A stretch of 64,000 bases of DNA from Epichloe hybrida (lineage: Eukaryota > Ascomycota > Sordariomycetes > Hypocreales > Clavicipitaceae): positions 1 to 64,000 of the forward strand of contig JAFEKR010000083.1 of assembly GCA_019022495.1 (NCBI GenBank). Reading direction: 5' to 3'. Made by a program: the position numbers and the translations under genes. Shown in pieces: positions 62,261-64,000 of this stretch. Within the stretch, counting starts at the first letter, position 1. Every line of letters starts with the position of its first letter. The notes under the pieces were generated by a model. That model had not been told where the DNA came from, searched no databases, and saw nothing but the letters and a program-made list of their open reading frames with translations.

Positions 62261-64000
62261 CCCTCTCTTCTCTCTCTTTCCTAGCTAGCTAACTAACTAT
62301 TATTAACTTTAATTATATAGGATTACCCTTATACCTACGTAGGACCTTAGTGAATTTAACACTAATTAGTGGTTAACTTTATAACTACAGATAAGCTAGG
62401 TATTATAAGAAAAGATATTTCTATAGACATTACTACTACTACCCCTTATTATACTATAACTGTTATTATAGTAGAGAGGCATAACTACATAAGTATGCTA
62501 AAGGAAGAGACTAGAATCCTAGTTATAGGCTTATTAGGCTTCTAAGGAATTAACCTATTAACCCTTAGGCTTAGGGATATAACTTCATTATATCTATCTA
62601 GGATATTATTATTAATTATTAATTCTATTATCTATCATAAGAAAACTAACTAAATAACCAAATCTATTACCGCAAGGAATTTATTTCAAACCTAACATTA
62701 AATAACCTTAGCTAAGCTAGCTAACATATCTATAACTTCTCTATAAATATTCCCTTTATCTAACAGACCTTTAATCTATTTATATAAGTATTTATAGCTT
62801 ATTTTTTGCCCCCTTTATTATTAGTGCTATTTGCCCTGTACTTATTAGTAAGAAAGAGAGATTACCTCCTTCCCTCCTTTTCATAAAAAATAGGAAGTAG
62901 TAATTCCTATTATTCCCTTATTACTTTTCCTATTATTTTCTAGGAACTTTTAGAACTTGTGTTACTTTCTTTATCTCTATTGATTTGTTCTTATTACTAC
63001 TTTTACTACTTCCACTGCTTTTTTTTTTTTTTTCCGTTTTTCCTGTTTTTGCGATCTTCTAATTTCATTAGAGTAATAACGCTCCTAAAATGCGAAAGAA
63101 AAACCTTATAATAGCAATAGGCAAATACAGGAGCTTAATTAGTAGTAAAAACAACAAATTAGTAACGTTCCCTTTATAGTTAAAGATAGTAAAGAAATCT
63201 AGACCTTCTATAAGAGAAAGGGCTACTAGTAATAGTAAGGCTTTAATTATCACCCCTAAGAGACCTTAAAGGTATAAATTACCCCTATGCCTTTAATAGC
63301 TTACTTATAACTTCTTATATAACTAGAAAGAATCTATTAAGCTAGATCTAGATACTACTATATAGCTTAAGCTTAATAACTAAATTATAAGATTTATTAA
63401 CCTTAGTAAGCATTAAGGATAGAGAGATAATAACCTATAGGAATTATTCTAAGAAGACTTTAAAGGCTAGTCTAAAGATACCTTTAAAAGAGCATCTAAG
63501 GATATTATTAGAGAATTATATAATTCTTTATAAGATTATAGCGTTCTTATTAGGCAAGGCCTAGGATATTTAATCCTAGTATTGCTTAAGGAAGTGCTTT
63601 ATTAAACCTTAATGCCCCTTTAGTTATAGGAAAGATTATAAGAAAGACTATAATCTTCTAAACCCCTAGAACCTTAATATTAATAGCCTTACTAGCCTAC
63701 CCTAGAAATTAACCTTCCCTAACCCTAGAGATTACTTAAACCCTTATAAGAACCCCCGTAATAATCCCTATTATATTAATAGCCCTATCTAGATAATTAT
63801 TATTAAGAATAACTAGTAGACTATTATTTATAATAAATTATGCCTTTATAGCAATTCCTCTCTAAAGATTAAATTATAAAGAAAATCTTAGAGCTTATGA
63901 AAATATATAAGGATAGTAACCACTATAGTAGAAAGCTATATAACTTCTTAACGCTAAAGATTATGCTCTTTAAAAACAAGTATAATAGAATTAACCTTCC
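62261..64000. mobile_element. AT-rich RIP relic, right block (continues past the window)
   Basis: The same decayed composition as the left block. Fragments of Asn/Pro/Tyr-rich reading on the plus strand near 63600-63800 (YLNPYKNPRNNPYYIN) would be compatible with a decayed retroelement gag, but this is weak. Not assigned. Confidence 0.5.

Overview
The window looks like a chromosomal stretch from a filamentous ascomycete, most likely a hypocrealean (Sordariomycetes) fungus. The reasons are short spliceosomal introns (about 53-283 nt, GT..AG), large Zn2Cys6 regulators, DUF3176 and DUF3455 lineage families, a cell-wall-integrity MAP kinase almost identical in layout to Mps1/Mgv1, and AT-rich transposon relics with the C-to-T/G-to-A decay typical of RIP (repeat-induced point mutation). 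I assign no species.

Layout. 1-3333: multi-exon AAA+ ATPase (minus strand, cut by the left edge). 3334-5600: gene-free, with a MITE-like inverted repeat. 5601-17011: housekeeping block with a vacuolar TRP channel (YVC1), a macro-domain hydrolase, glutaminyl-tRNA synthetase and elongation factor 3. 18214-19881: decayed DUF3176 membrane-protein gene. 21121-22977: amino-acid permease. 23715-29165: complete but RIP-killed LTR retrotransposon with intact 233-bp LTRs and a 5-bp target duplication. 31988-34224: Zn2Cys6 regulator. 37117-39546: secreted S41-like peptidase. 40664-41818: thioesterase-like (THEM6-type) protein. 42255-43507: homoserine kinase (THR1), divergent from 44617-45312, UPS1 lipid-transfer protein. 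46051-48742: low-molecular-weight tyrosine phosphatase (LTP1) followed closely by the MAP kinase. 49440-50317: secreted DUF3455 protein. 52921-56938: large Zn2Cys6 regulator. 57000-60116: gene-free, rich in simple repeats. 60117-64000: AT-rich RIP relics with a small island of normal composition.

Exon structures were derived by joining reading frames at GT/AG sites; every complete gene closes in frame. The main chromosome functions are translation (GlnRS, eEF3), amino-acid metabolism and uptake (homoserine kinase, permease), mitochondrial lipid transfer (Ups1), Ca2+ release (Yvc1) and cell-wall signalling (Mpk1). I see no secondary-metabolite cluster, CRISPR or prokaryotic defence-type system, and no tRNA or rRNA gene that I could support. 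The most informative signal is the retrotransposon: all of the roughly 25 LTR-LTR differences are transitions, and in each the decayed base lies in the copy nearer the element interior. RIP therefore appears to fade over about 120 bp at the element edges.
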